Shown here: positions 24,288-33,433 of the stretch, in pieces | How the letters are laid out: each line of letters begins with the position of its first letter | How positions within the stretch are numbered: the stretch's first letter is position 1 | NCBI GenBank assembly: GCA_024230295.1 | Contig: JAAERN010000084.1 | Location: forward strand, 1-64,000 | Direction of reading: 5' to 3' | DNA from: Planctomycetota bacterium | Lineage (GTDB): Bacteria; Planctomycetota; Phycisphaerae; Phycisphaerales; SM1A02 | Length of the DNA stretch: 64,000 nt | Translations under genes and position numbers: made by a program | The notes under the pieces: generated by a model | What the model was told of the DNA's origin: nothing | Database searches by the model: none | Seen by the model: only the letters and a program-made list of their open reading frames with translations

Positions 24288-26480
24288 TCAGGTTTCGTCC
24301 TGATCGTCCTCGGCCTGACCGTATGTCGCCATCATCTCGTAGTTTCGTTGGAAGTATCCACCGACCGACTGACGCGGACGGTTCAATATAGCGCCGAGGA
24401 AGTTCGCTGACGCCTCGGAAAACTCTCTTGCTATTCTCGCAACAAGTCCACGCTGCTCAATTCCAGCGCGAATCACGAGTGAGGTTGCGTCGCACCGGCC
24501 GGCAACATGAATCGCATCTGTCGCAGCAACCGCTGGCGGCACATCGATGAACAGGTAGTCAAAGCGGTTCCGAAGTGCCGCCATCACTGTGCCGAATCGC
24601 TCATCGCCCAGTCGTTCTGCGAGGCGGCTTGCCTCGCTTCCCGCTGGGATCACATAGACGCCAGAGGCCGACTGATGGACGCAGGAGTCGAGCGATCCAG
24701 TATCCGACAACGCGTCCCCGAGGCCTGGCAGATCATTGCCCAATCCAAACGTCTTCGCCAACCGAGGTCGCCTGAAGTTGCCGTCGAGCACGCACACTGA
24801 ATGTCCGGCAGCCATGAACGCGCACGCAAGATTGCCCACGACCGTCGTAGTGCCTGCTCCCGGCATACCGCCGGCAACCATCAGGCTGGAATGCCCCTGC
24901 CTCGCCATAGCCCGCTGCAGTGATGCCGCAACCTGCCGGTAGGACTCTGCTGTAACGCTGTCGGGCTTCTCCCGGAGAATCAATTCGGCGTCTTCGGGTT
25001 CTGTCGGATCGTCGTCAATGTCTGCAATGGCTCCGAGAACATCAACCCCTGGAATCACGGCCAAGTCCGCCAAAGACCTCACGCGTTGCTCCATGATTTC
25101 TCGCAGGAAAATCCATCCCAGAAAGAGGCCGAAGCAAACGATGACGCCGGCTGGCAGCACGTATTCAATTCGAGGGAAACTTGGGTCACGAGGCAAGTCG
25201 GCTGGGCCAACTTGGCGAACGCGGCTTGCATCAGAGCGGAGCTTCATCAATCGAATTGCATTGAGTAGCTGCTGCGCGTCATCACGCTGCTTCTCGTAGT
25301 TCTCCTGCTGCGTCTTCATCGCCTGATAGCGGGACGTATCAGCAGCCAGATCACGGAGCAATGAGTCCTTCGCCTCAAGCTCCATATCAATACGCTCCAT
25401 GACTTGCGTCAGACGCTCCCGTTCACTGCCGAGCGTCTTGAGGCGAGCATTGAGATTTCGATTGAGGATTTCATCCTCTTTCACGCGGACCTGCTCAGAA
25501 GTACTGCGTACCATTCGTTCAATCTGCTGAACCTGCGACGTGTCCTCGTTGTACTGCTCCCGAAGCGAGCGCTCCTCGGCCTTGAGAATCTCCAGACGAT
25601 TGAGCTGTTGCACGATCGTCGGATCCTGCTCCGCCTCCACAATGTCTTCGTGCGACGGCTCGACCGTTCCCTCGAGTTTCATCGCCGTCTGTCGATACTG
25701 CGTTTCCGCGGAGGTTATCTGTTCCTGCAATATGGCGAGATTCTTGGACAGCGTCTCAACTTCAATGGCCGCCTGCGAGTACCTCGGATCATCGAGGGTC
25801 GTAATTCCCTTGGCAACAATAAACGAATGAATATCGTCACTGATGTCCTGCAGACTCATCTGCACAAACCTCAGTTGATCATCGAATAGTTTTTCATTCG
25901 AGCTGAACTGTTGATCATCGAGCTGCTTGATCTTCTGGGTATATGATGACGCAATCGCATTCAACACCTTTGGGACATCCAGAGCGACGTGCCACGACCA
26001 GCGAATTGCAAAGAGATTCGTGCCACGAAGTACCGGAGTCTTCAAGTAGTCTTCGAGATCATCAACTGCCTGAGCCACAAGCGGCTGCTGCGTCTGCTCA
26101 TCGAAGAACCACGTCTTCATCCAGTTCGTATCGCGAACTTGCGGATTCTCAACCGCCCTTACCAGCACATCCCGCTGCATCAGAAGTTGGACCTGCGTAC
26201 GACCAATCCGTTCGACTTCGTCATCGTCAAGCGCTTCGGCCGTACCGATCTCCGTCGATTCCGCCAAGCCCGGCCGAACCTCAAAGAGGATCTCGGATGT
26301 GTATAGCGGATAGAGCCTGCCGAAAAGCAAGAATGCCACGGCTCCGATGGCAGCACCAACAATGATCGATGCCAGCAGACCGACGATGTGCTGCCGAAGC
26401 ACTCGCATCGGATCAATCGTCGGGCGACGAAGGGTTGGCGCAGACTGCCTTCCGCGGCTGGGGTGGTGTGACGTACTCAT
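24288..26480 (-). CDS. Polysaccharide co-polymerase with BY-kinase-like ATPase domain lacking Walker A lysine
   Basis: 730 aa Wzz/Wzc-type protein. A membrane helix (about residues 30-52) is followed by a long periplasmic part with coiled coils (residues 180-430), a second membrane helix (about 450-470, VLPAGVIVCFGLFLGWIFL) and a cytoplasmic MinD/BY-kinase fold. That fold has GGMPGAGTTT at about residues 537-546, where BY-kinases have a GKS/GKT lysine; the Walker A' region reads VLDGNFRRPRL and Walker B FIDVPP. A Tyr-containing tail ends the protein (GGYFQRNYEMMATYG). Without the lysine, kinase activity is doubtful, so it may act mainly as chain-length regulator. The ATG at 26480 is preferred to a TTG at 26519. 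Confidence 0.88.
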   Translation of the reverse strand: MSTSHHPSRGRQSAPTLRRPTIDPMRVLRQHIVGLLASIIVGAAIGAVAFLLFGRLYPLYTSEILFEVRPGLAESTEIGTAEALDDDEVERIGRTQVQLLMQRDVLVRAVENPQVRDTNWMKTWFFDEQTQQPLVAQAVDDLEDYLKTPVLRGTNLFAIRWSWHVALDVPKVLNAIASSYTQKIKQLDDQQFSSNEKLFDDQLRFVQMSLQDISDDIHSFIVAKGITTLDDPRYSQAAIEVETLSKNLAILQEQITSAETQYRQTAMKLEGTVEPSHEDIVEAEQDPTIVQQLNRLEILKAEERSLREQYNEDTSQVQQIERMVRSTSEQVRVKEDEILNRNLNARLKTLGSERERLTQVMERIDMELEAKDSLLRDLAADTSRYQAMKTQQENYEKQRDDAQQLLNAIRLMKLRSDASRVRQVGPADLPRDPSFPRIEYVLPAGVIVCFGLFLGWIFLREIMEQRVRSLADLAVIPGVDVLGAIADIDDDPTEPEDAELILREKPDSVTAESYRQVAASLQRAMARQGHSSLMVAGGMPGAGTTTVVGNLACAFMAAGHSVCVLDGNFRRPRLAKTFGLGNDLPGLGDALSDTGSLDSCVHQSASGVYVIPAGSEASRLAERLGDERFGTVMAALRNRFDYLFIDVPPAVAATDAIHVAGRCDATSLVIRAGIEQRGLVARIAREFSEASANFLGAILNRPRQSVGGYFQRNYEMMATYGQAEDDQDET

Positions 26481-26515
26481 TCGGTGTCTCTCATCGGCAA
26501 TAACTGTCCCATGCC

Positions 26516-29500
26516 TCAACCCTCCCCGTCAAGGTCGGCCCTGACAACACGTATCTTCGCCTTGACCGAATCCTCAGTGGCCAAGTGCTCAGCCTGCTGA
26601 AGATGCTCCCGAGCAGCACCTCGATCACCACTAGACTGAAGGATTTGCGCCATATGCAGGTGTGCGAGAGCCGTCGGCTGCCGCCTCAATGATTGTCCCA
26701 CTAGATCACGGCCCTTTGACTGGTCCCCCGCCTGCCAAGCCACCCAACCAGTCGAATCAAGGGACAGGGCACCCCTGGGGTCCAGCGACAACGCCTGATT
26801 TGCATAGGCCACGGCGTCCTGAGGACGCCCCAAGTCCTCTGCGAGAATGGAGGCGATTTTCTGGAGAAGTTCAGTATTGTTGGGATCGATCGCCAAACGA
26901 GCAAGACAACTTGAGAGAGCCGCCTCATTCTTTCCCAAGGCATGTTGAATCGTAGTCATCGTATCGAGAATCACACCCTCCCGCGGTGCGATGTCCACGG
27001 CGCGGAGGGCATACGGTTCCGCCGATGCTGGATCATTCCCGGCCGTCGCAAGCAAGAATGCATAGTTGTTCAAGGCAATCGCATCGTTCGGGTTCATTTC
27101 CACGAGTTTGCGGAATGTGGCCTCGGCGTCCGAATTTAAGCCCGCCTGCAATTGCAGACTTCCAAGTACTCGGATATCCGCTTCGATATGATCAGTATCA
27201 CTCTCGGCCACCACCGCTTGCTGCAGCTCGATGGCAGCAGAGAGATGCTCGCCTCCTCGCAATTGGTAATAGCGAGCCAAGCCGCGCCGATCCCACAGCG
27301 TCGGTTCACCACCGGTCACGCTGTCTACCATGGCAGTCGCGATTCCAATGTCGTCGTCAGGGAACAATACATAGAGATCTTGGTACCAGTTCCGCAAGAA
27401 AGTCGCAGGCATCAAACGCCCGTTGATAGCTTGGGTGTACTGCCGGTACGCCTCTCGCAGTGTTTCACGCGAACGAGACTCCAGGCCAACCCCATGCTCA
27501 GCACGAGCCAGCAGGCCAGTTGCTCGAGGATCCTCCCGAAGTCGATCCGGATGCTCCTTGGCAGCCTCCAAGAACGCCTCATAATCCCATGGGGCGGTTG
27601 TAACGGTTGCATCAACAAGCGCAGTCAGCCGCCGTCGCGTCGGCTCCAACTTCCAAGCTTCGATGTATCCGCGGCTCGCTGCCGCAAGATCCAGACCAGA
27701 CTGCCTGTGATGATCACCAAGCAACCCGTGCCAATATGGATCGCGAGGCTCCATCGCAATCGCCTGTTCCAGTGTGTCAATGGATCGCGTCGGGGTCCCA
27801 GCAGTGACATAGGCACTTGCCAGCCGACCGCGAACCTTTCGTGAGTCAGGGTGACGCCGCAAGAACTGTTCGAGGTCGAGCACAGCGCGTCGCGGATCGC
27901 CCAGAGCCTCGTTCACTTCGGCTCGCTGAATGGCCAATTGCTCAGACCCGTCTCCGATGTCGGCCGCAGCATCCAGATACCGCATTGCTTCCTCGAGTTT
28001 GGTGCGATCAAGCGTCCGGCGGTACTCAAGTACCAGACTCTCCACAAGATCCACATACGGTGCGACTCTTGTGGCATCAAGACTCGAAGCTCGCTCCAAT
28101 GCGGCGCGAAATGCGTCCCTCGACTCGAGCGCCTTCTTTGTGTCACCGGCAGCTTCCGCCACCGACCCACGGCTGCTATGAAGGCCAGCTTCCAGCAATG
28201 CCAACTGATATTCGTTGGAATGCTCTTTGAGAAGTGTCTGAATCGCATCCTCGGCCTCATCAAGACGATGAAGCTGAAGCAGGCAATCTACTTCACGCAT
28301 TCGAAATGCAATCTTGCCGGTCACTTGCCCAACATTCGCCAGATACGGCAATGCTTCTTCACAGAGACCCCCTCGGTGGAGGAGATCCGCAAGTACGCCA
28401 TCAACCTCCAGTCTCTCCAGGCTCTGCAGATCCCGGTATCCCTCCAGCAGATTTCTGGCTTCCCAGAACCGGTCCGAGTTCAGCAGGAATCGTCCCGCCT
28501 GAATAGCCTGCGAGATGATGTCATCCGAGTCCTGCTGCGTATCCAAATACCGCCTCAACACCTCCATCATTTCATCGCGGTCGCCGATCTCACGAAGAAT
28601 GGTGGCGTGTTGGATCGCTTCCTGCATATTCGAGTCGGGCTCGCTCGCAAGCCGCTCGGCGATCTTGCTGATTTGTACGAGCCATGATTCCTTCAGGTCT
28701 TTCAGGACTCGCGATTGCTGCTTCGCGGACATGCCGAGCCACCGCCGACCCGATATACGAGGCTGACCGTCGCTGCCTAGGTCGTATGAATACTCTGCTG
28801 GCAGCGCCGCCAACATGCCCGCGTACCAGAGTGCCGCATTTCGATCGGTCGGATTACGATTCCAGTCTAAGAGCCGCTCTCGTAGCGCCACCACAGGCGA
28901 GCCGTGGGCCGCCTCTAACTGCAGCCATGATTCTCGCAGCGCTCCGTCAGCTGGCAATCGTTTGGAAGCATCAGCGAGAATTGCAACGGCTCGGCCGGGA
29001 TCACCGCCGTCTTGAAGATTCAAACTGGCCAATCTGGTAATCCCCCGAACATCAGATGGATTCCGTTGCAGCAACTCTTCGTATGCAAGCCGGGCTTCTT
29101 CAAACTCACCCAACACTACCATCGATTGGGCAAGTGTTTCCCAAGTCATATTCCGCCATGGCGACACATCCGTCGCTCGACGAGCAGCGGCTGCTGCGCG
29201 TGTCAGAAGCTCCTTGCGATCGGCGCTCTCCGGCGGAGCCGCTACCCCCTGCCTCAGCAAGAGCCTAGCCTCTGCGAGGTTTCCACCAGCCGAATCAAAG
29301 TCGCCATCACGTGCTGCTGGCAACAAGGCTTCTGCAGCCGCGAAGTCGCCCTCTCGAAGATGACGCTCAAAGTGAAAGGCAAAGGCCTCGCTGCTTGTGT
29401 GAGTCGAATCCAGTGTGATTTTCTCAAACGGAGCTGCGGCCTCATGCGCCCGCTTGGCTATCTCCAACAACTCAGCTGAGCGTTCGGGATCTGATTCCGC

Positions 29501-31609
29501 CAGCGATTCACCTTGGGACTGATTGCGATCCGCAACCATCTCCAGATTGACATACATCGCAATATCGCGGGCATCACCTTCTGGATATTGATCCTTGATA
29601 CCGATCATGACCAACTCCACCAGATCGGCACTGGCTAACCCCAGAGCCATCTGACGCAATCGGTCGTTGTTTGGCTGCAGCGCAACAGCGTCATTAAGGA
29701 ATGACGCGGCAGATTCCGTGTTCCCAAGCCTCGACTCGACCTGAGAGATCGCTACCAAGAGCCGGATATCCTCGGGGTGCTGCTTGAGAATCCCCTTCAG
29801 AAGGTCGCCTGCCTCCACAATCTGCCCATCAGCATCGAGTTGATCCGCCTTGGCAATTGCCTGCAAGACTTCGTCGTCGATAGAGGCGGCACCAACTACC
29901 CGGTCCGCTGGCGAAAGCGCTGATAGACGCAGCGTCTCTTCCAGCCGCGCAATATCAGGGTTCTGTGATCGCACCCGATCCGGAATCGTCGCCAGAACAT
30001 CCAAAGCAGATTTTGGGTCGCGCATTCTCGCGTGAAGTTGAGCGAGTAGCAGTCGATTTCGAATACTACGGGAATCTTCCCTGATCGCCTGTTCAAGCCG
30101 CTGCACCGCAAGCCCCGCTTGGCCGATCTGCTCAAGCGAGTGGGCACTTTGCAGCAGTGGTTCTCCCGCAAGAGTGCCCCCGAGACTCAATGATCGCTCA
30201 AAGGCCTTGACCGCTGTGGCATGTCGACCCTCGGCGTGCGCGATCCTGCCATTCAACATAAGTACGACCGGATGGTCGGATGCCCCACCAATCAGTTCCT
30301 GCACCTTGTCTCTGTACTCGTACGCCCGCGCCGAAATCTCTGCTGAGCCACCCGCCTTCCGACGTCGTTCGTTGATCTCAAACTGCGTCACTGCCGCAAC
30401 AAGGCGATCGCTCTGTTGACGCTGCGACGCGATTGAAACCGGCAATGTCGGAGTCGCCAGCACTTCTGACAATAGCTCTTCTGCCTTGCCATATTCCTCC
30501 AACTCCATCAACTCGGAGGCCATGAGTACTTTGACATTGAGATCGTTTGGGTTTCTCGCCAACCACCACTTGAATATTTCGCTAGCACGACTATGCCCCG
30601 ACTCCAAATCGATGAGTGCCAAATACCGAGCCAACTCCAATATCTGATGCCGCTGCGCATCTTCGCGGGACGCTATCCGATCCTCAGTCACATCCAACTG
30701 GCGATTCAGTTCATCGAGTTTGGAAGTCAGGCTGTCCGAATCCATCGAGCCTCTCAATTCGGACACGAGCTCATGCACATAGAGATGCCGAACAACGGCC
30801 AGTAACGTTTCGATTCCGTCGGGATTCTGCGCGATAGCCTCGTCGTAGGTCTCCTGCGCCATCGCGAGGTTTTGCAATTCCTGCTGAACCCGACCCTCAA
30901 GACCCAGTCGCCTCGCTACCGCCATCCGACCAAACGCCAACCTCGCCAATCCATCATCGCTGTCAGGCTCCAACTCCACGAACTCGGTCAATTCAGCCTC
31001 GCCGGGGAATCTCACGTGCCCGGTACTGTCGACATCACCCAGGAAATTGGATTGTCCCAGCCGCATTTGCGCAAGCCCCAGTAGCAAAGTGGCTCGGTTG
31101 TACACGGGGGTTCCGCTCGAAAATCGCTTCCGCTGCTCCTCTGCCTGTGACTTCAGCAGAGACCAATAGCCATCCCTGTCCGTGCTCATTGCCGCAAGCC
31201 AACACTCCTCCAGTGACCGGAGCGAGATTTCCTCGTTGGCTTCAGTGAACTGCGAATGCTGCGCCAACGCGACAACGTAGTCTCGGTAGAGCGAGGCTGC
31301 TCGCTCTGGTGTCTCCGGGATCATGTCTTCGTAGATAACGCGTCGAAGATTGTGCGCCATCTGATTGCCCGTCTCACGGTTGAGAACCTTGCCGATCGCC
31401 CTGAGCGCCTTCTCGTGCTTGTCCTCCTCAAGAAAAGCCCGGCCAGCAGCAAGATTCCGACCAACACTGCCCTTGACCTTGAGATACAGGAGCCCGGCAC
31501 CAACTCCGCCGACCATCACGATGATCAACCCGACGATAGCAAGCAGTCGAGTATTGAGCTTCTTCTTGCCCCTACGGCTGCCGCGTTTCTTTTTTGACTT
31601 GGTCGCCAT
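26516..31609 (-). CDS. Very large TPR-repeat protein, membrane anchored, in exopolysaccharide/exosortase operon
   Basis: 1697 aa. A very basic N-terminus (residues 1-22, rich in Lys and Arg) is followed by a single membrane helix (about 23-47, LLAIVGLIIVMVGGVGAGLLYL). Almost all the rest is helical repeats of TPR type through to the end (for example GRAFLEEDKHEKALRAIGKV, YGKAEELLSEVLATPTLP and NDAIALNNYAFLLATAGND). It lies one base after the exosortase-EpsI gene. Exosortase loci often carry a large TPR protein (the PrsT type) as scaffold or export partner; this one is longer than usual. Most of the chain is probably outside the inner membrane. Confidence 0.85.
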   Translation of the reverse strand: MATKSKKKRGSRRGKKKLNTRLLAIVGLIIVMVGGVGAGLLYLKVKGSVGRNLAAGRAFLEEDKHEKALRAIGKVLNRETGNQMAHNLRRVIYEDMIPETPERAASLYRDYVVALAQHSQFTEANEEISLRSLEECWLAAMSTDRDGYWSLLKSQAEEQRKRFSSGTPVYNRATLLLGLAQMRLGQSNFLGDVDSTGHVRFPGEAELTEFVELEPDSDDGLARLAFGRMAVARRLGLEGRVQQELQNLAMAQETYDEAIAQNPDGIETLLAVVRHLYVHELVSELRGSMDSDSLTSKLDELNRQLDVTEDRIASREDAQRHQILELARYLALIDLESGHSRASEIFKWWLARNPNDLNVKVLMASELMELEEYGKAEELLSEVLATPTLPVSIASQRQQSDRLVAAVTQFEINERRRKAGGSAEISARAYEYRDKVQELIGGASDHPVVLMLNGRIAHAEGRHATAVKAFERSLSLGGTLAGEPLLQSAHSLEQIGQAGLAVQRLEQAIREDSRSIRNRLLLAQLHARMRDPKSALDVLATIPDRVRSQNPDIARLEETLRLSALSPADRVVGAASIDDEVLQAIAKADQLDADGQIVEAGDLLKGILKQHPEDIRLLVAISQVESRLGNTESAASFLNDAVALQPNNDRLRQMALGLASADLVELVMIGIKDQYPEGDARDIAMYVNLEMVADRNQSQGESLAESDPERSAELLEIAKRAHEAAAPFEKITLDSTHTSSEAFAFHFERHLREGDFAAAEALLPAARDGDFDSAGGNLAEARLLLRQGVAAPPESADRKELLTRAAAAARRATDVSPWRNMTWETLAQSMVVLGEFEEARLAYEELLQRNPSDVRGITRLASLNLQDGGDPGRAVAILADASKRLPADGALRESWLQLEAAHGSPVVALRERLLDWNRNPTDRNAALWYAGMLAALPAEYSYDLGSDGQPRISGRRWLGMSAKQQSRVLKDLKESWLVQISKIAERLASEPDSNMQEAIQHATILREIGDRDEMMEVLRRYLDTQQDSDDIISQAIQAGRFLLNSDRFWEARNLLEGYRDLQSLERLEVDGVLADLLHRGGLCEEALPYLANVGQVTGKIAFRMREVDCLLQLHRLDEAEDAIQTLLKEHSNEYQLALLEAGLHSSRGSVAEAAGDTKKALESRDAFRAALERASSLDATRVAPYVDLVESLVLEYRRTLDRTKLEEAMRYLDAAADIGDGSEQLAIQRAEVNEALGDPRRAVLDLEQFLRRHPDSRKVRGRLASAYVTAGTPTRSIDTLEQAIAMEPRDPYWHGLLGDHHRQSGLDLAAASRGYIEAWKLEPTRRRLTALVDATVTTAPWDYEAFLEAAKEHPDRLREDPRATGLLARAEHGVGLESRSRETLREAYRQYTQAINGRLMPATFLRNWYQDLYVLFPDDDIGIATAMVDSVTGGEPTLWDRRGLARYYQLRGGEHLSAAIELQQAVVAESDTDHIEADIRVLGSLQLQAGLNSDAEATFRKLVEMNPNDAIALNNYAFLLATAGNDPASAEPYALRAVDIAPREGVILDTMTTIQHALGKNEAALSSCLARLAIDPNNTELLQKIASILAEDLGRPQDAVAYANQALSLDPRGALSLDSTGWVAWQAGDQSKGRDLVGQSLRRQPTALAHLHMAQILQSSGDRGAAREHLQQAEHLATEDSVKAKIRVVRADLDGEG

Positions 31610-31610
31610 G

Positions 31611-33392
31611 TCAATCGGTCTCCGAACTGCTGGTCACTTCGCTCCAATCAGGAAGTGACCGCATGACTTCAGGAAGTGTCTGTGAGAGAAAGGGGCAGAT
31701 CTCCGAGAAGAATGCATCTCGGTCAAATCCAGCGTCGCCATTTGCGACAACCTGCACCTTGCAGTAATACGCATGCCGGTCGCCCCCGGTAAACGCCGCC
31801 ATCTTCACCCCGGCTGGCGTCGCTTTCCATCGCCCATTGGCGACAAAGAAGTACCCCGCATGAACTCGGCGATCTGGGTGGCGAGGATCAACAAACTCCA
31901 TGTGGCGGACCAGTCGATCGCCAACCGGCATCCGCACCGTGACCTCATCGCCGCTTGCCGCATCAACACGATTGGCCAGCGGATAGGGCGTCCCATCAAG
32001 TTGGTTCACCGGATCATCCACCCACGTACCACCGAATCCGGGTAGTGGCACATTCTCGGGCTCAGCCGACCGTTGCACCATGCCAGCAGCTGTCATACAG
32101 CGATCTGGCACATGGGGAACCGCGTCGATCTGATCCGTGTAGTACGCAACGTGAAACTGAAGAGGCCGCTTGCTGCGACCGAACTGGTCGACATACACCC
32201 GGGAGATGTAACTATTCGTTCCCAACTGCTCCACGTGCGAGGCGTCATACTGCACATCGTGAACGGACTGAAAAGTCCCGAGCGACGACGGGATCAGGGA
32301 GAGCGATCTTCGAAGCGGAACGGGGTGCGTCTGGAGGTGGACCTGCAGCGCCTCTGCCCCATAGCTGAAGCCAACCTTCGATACGGCCAATAGCGCTATA
32401 CACGCCACGAACACGCCAATGATCCGACGATCGAATCGAAGACTCATGTCTTCTGAGGCGGTCACCGGCTCGTCCTCCTCGTCATCATCCAGAACAAGCA
32501 GTTTGAGTATCCACATGATGCCGAGATAGATGAAAAAGGCCGGGATCAGCCACAACAAGCCAACCATGGAGTGGAAATCGCCGGAGGCAAAGTTGCTGTC
32601 TAGCGTCGAGAGAATCCCCAACGTCACAACGCGGAGAATGTTTACGAAGACTGCCGTCGGGATCGCCATGAGCACTAACACGATTCGCTGCCAAAACGTG
32701 TCAAGGCCGCGATAGGCCATTGCAACACCCAACGCAAGAAAGGCCACCAACATTCGCATACCCGAGCAGGCCTCGGCGATGTTGAGAGGAACGATTCGCC
32801 CCTCGTGATAGATATCGATCACATGGCCATTCCGGGAAACGTCGTATCCCAGGATGGACAGGCCGATTTCAGCGCCGACGGTCGCAATGCCTTGAAGCTG
32901 AAAGGTGATGATCTCGAGAAACCGATCCGATACCGTCTGGCTGAACACAACCAGATAAAGCACCGGGAACCACATCCACCTCATTGCCCGCCAACCGCAA
33001 AACGCCAGTACCAGTCCGAAGATCGTGATCCCGACACCCATGCCCATTAAGTTGTGATGACGGAATAGGACCGGACCAATCGATGCAACGCTGAACCAGC
33101 CAACGCCCAATAAGACAAGTAGAAGTCCCGTGAAACTCGGTTTGAGAGGTGACGCCAGAATACGTTCGCGATTGAGCCACACGAACCATCCCGCAATAAA
33201 CGGGATCACCAACGTGTGGCCCCAGTCAGCCTGAAACTCGATTGCGAACCGTACCTGCCGCAAGAGGAATGACCAGAACATCCACGTAAAGATGATTAGC
33301 ACGGTGGCAACCGCCAGAGCAAGCGCAGATACCGACGGGCAAAAGGCCCGCCCCGTGTTGCTCGATATGGCTGTGGGGTTGCTCATGTTCAT
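31611..33392 (-). CDS. Exosortase fused to EpsI-type domain
   Basis: 593 aa. The N-terminal half (to about residue 310) is an eight-helix exosortase. The catalytic triad is visible: Cys209 in IAEACSGMRML, Arg254 in VNILRVVTLG and His274 in GDFHSMVGL. After an acidic linker (LDDDEEDEPV) and one more membrane helix comes a periplasmic EpsI-like domain (DUF3485 type; VYVDQFGRSKRPLQFHVAYY, then HVPDRCMTAAGM). Fused exosortase-EpsI proteins are known in planctomycetes. The enzyme should cut a C-terminal sorting signal from secreted proteins; no clear PEP-CTERM target is in this window. No good ribosome site precedes the ATG; another ATG lies two codons downstream. Confidence 0.93.
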   Translation of the reverse strand: MNMSNPTAISSNTGRAFCPSVSALALAVATVLIIFTWMFWSFLLRQVRFAIEFQADWGHTLVIPFIAGWFVWLNRERILASPLKPSFTGLLLVLLGVGWFSVASIGPVLFRHHNLMGMGVGITIFGLVLAFCGWRAMRWMWFPVLYLVVFSQTVSDRFLEIITFQLQGIATVGAEIGLSILGYDVSRNGHVIDIYHEGRIVPLNIAEACSGMRMLVAFLALGVAMAYRGLDTFWQRIVLVLMAIPTAVFVNILRVVTLGILSTLDSNFASGDFHSMVGLLWLIPAFFIYLGIMWILKLLVLDDDEEDEPVTASEDMSLRFDRRIIGVFVACIALLAVSKVGFSYGAEALQVHLQTHPVPLRRSLSLIPSSLGTFQSVHDVQYDASHVEQLGTNSYISRVYVDQFGRSKRPLQFHVAYYTDQIDAVPHVPDRCMTAAGMVQRSAEPENVPLPGFGGTWVDDPVNQLDGTPYPLANRVDAASGDEVTVRMPVGDRLVRHMEFVDPRHPDRRVHAGYFFVANGRWKATPAGVKMAAFTGGDRHAYYCKVQVVANGDAGFDRDAFFSEICPFLSQTLPEVMRSLPDWSEVTSSSETD

Positions 33393-33433
33393 AGTGGCGG
33401 TATCAGGCCAAATACCTATAGATCGCCATGGGC

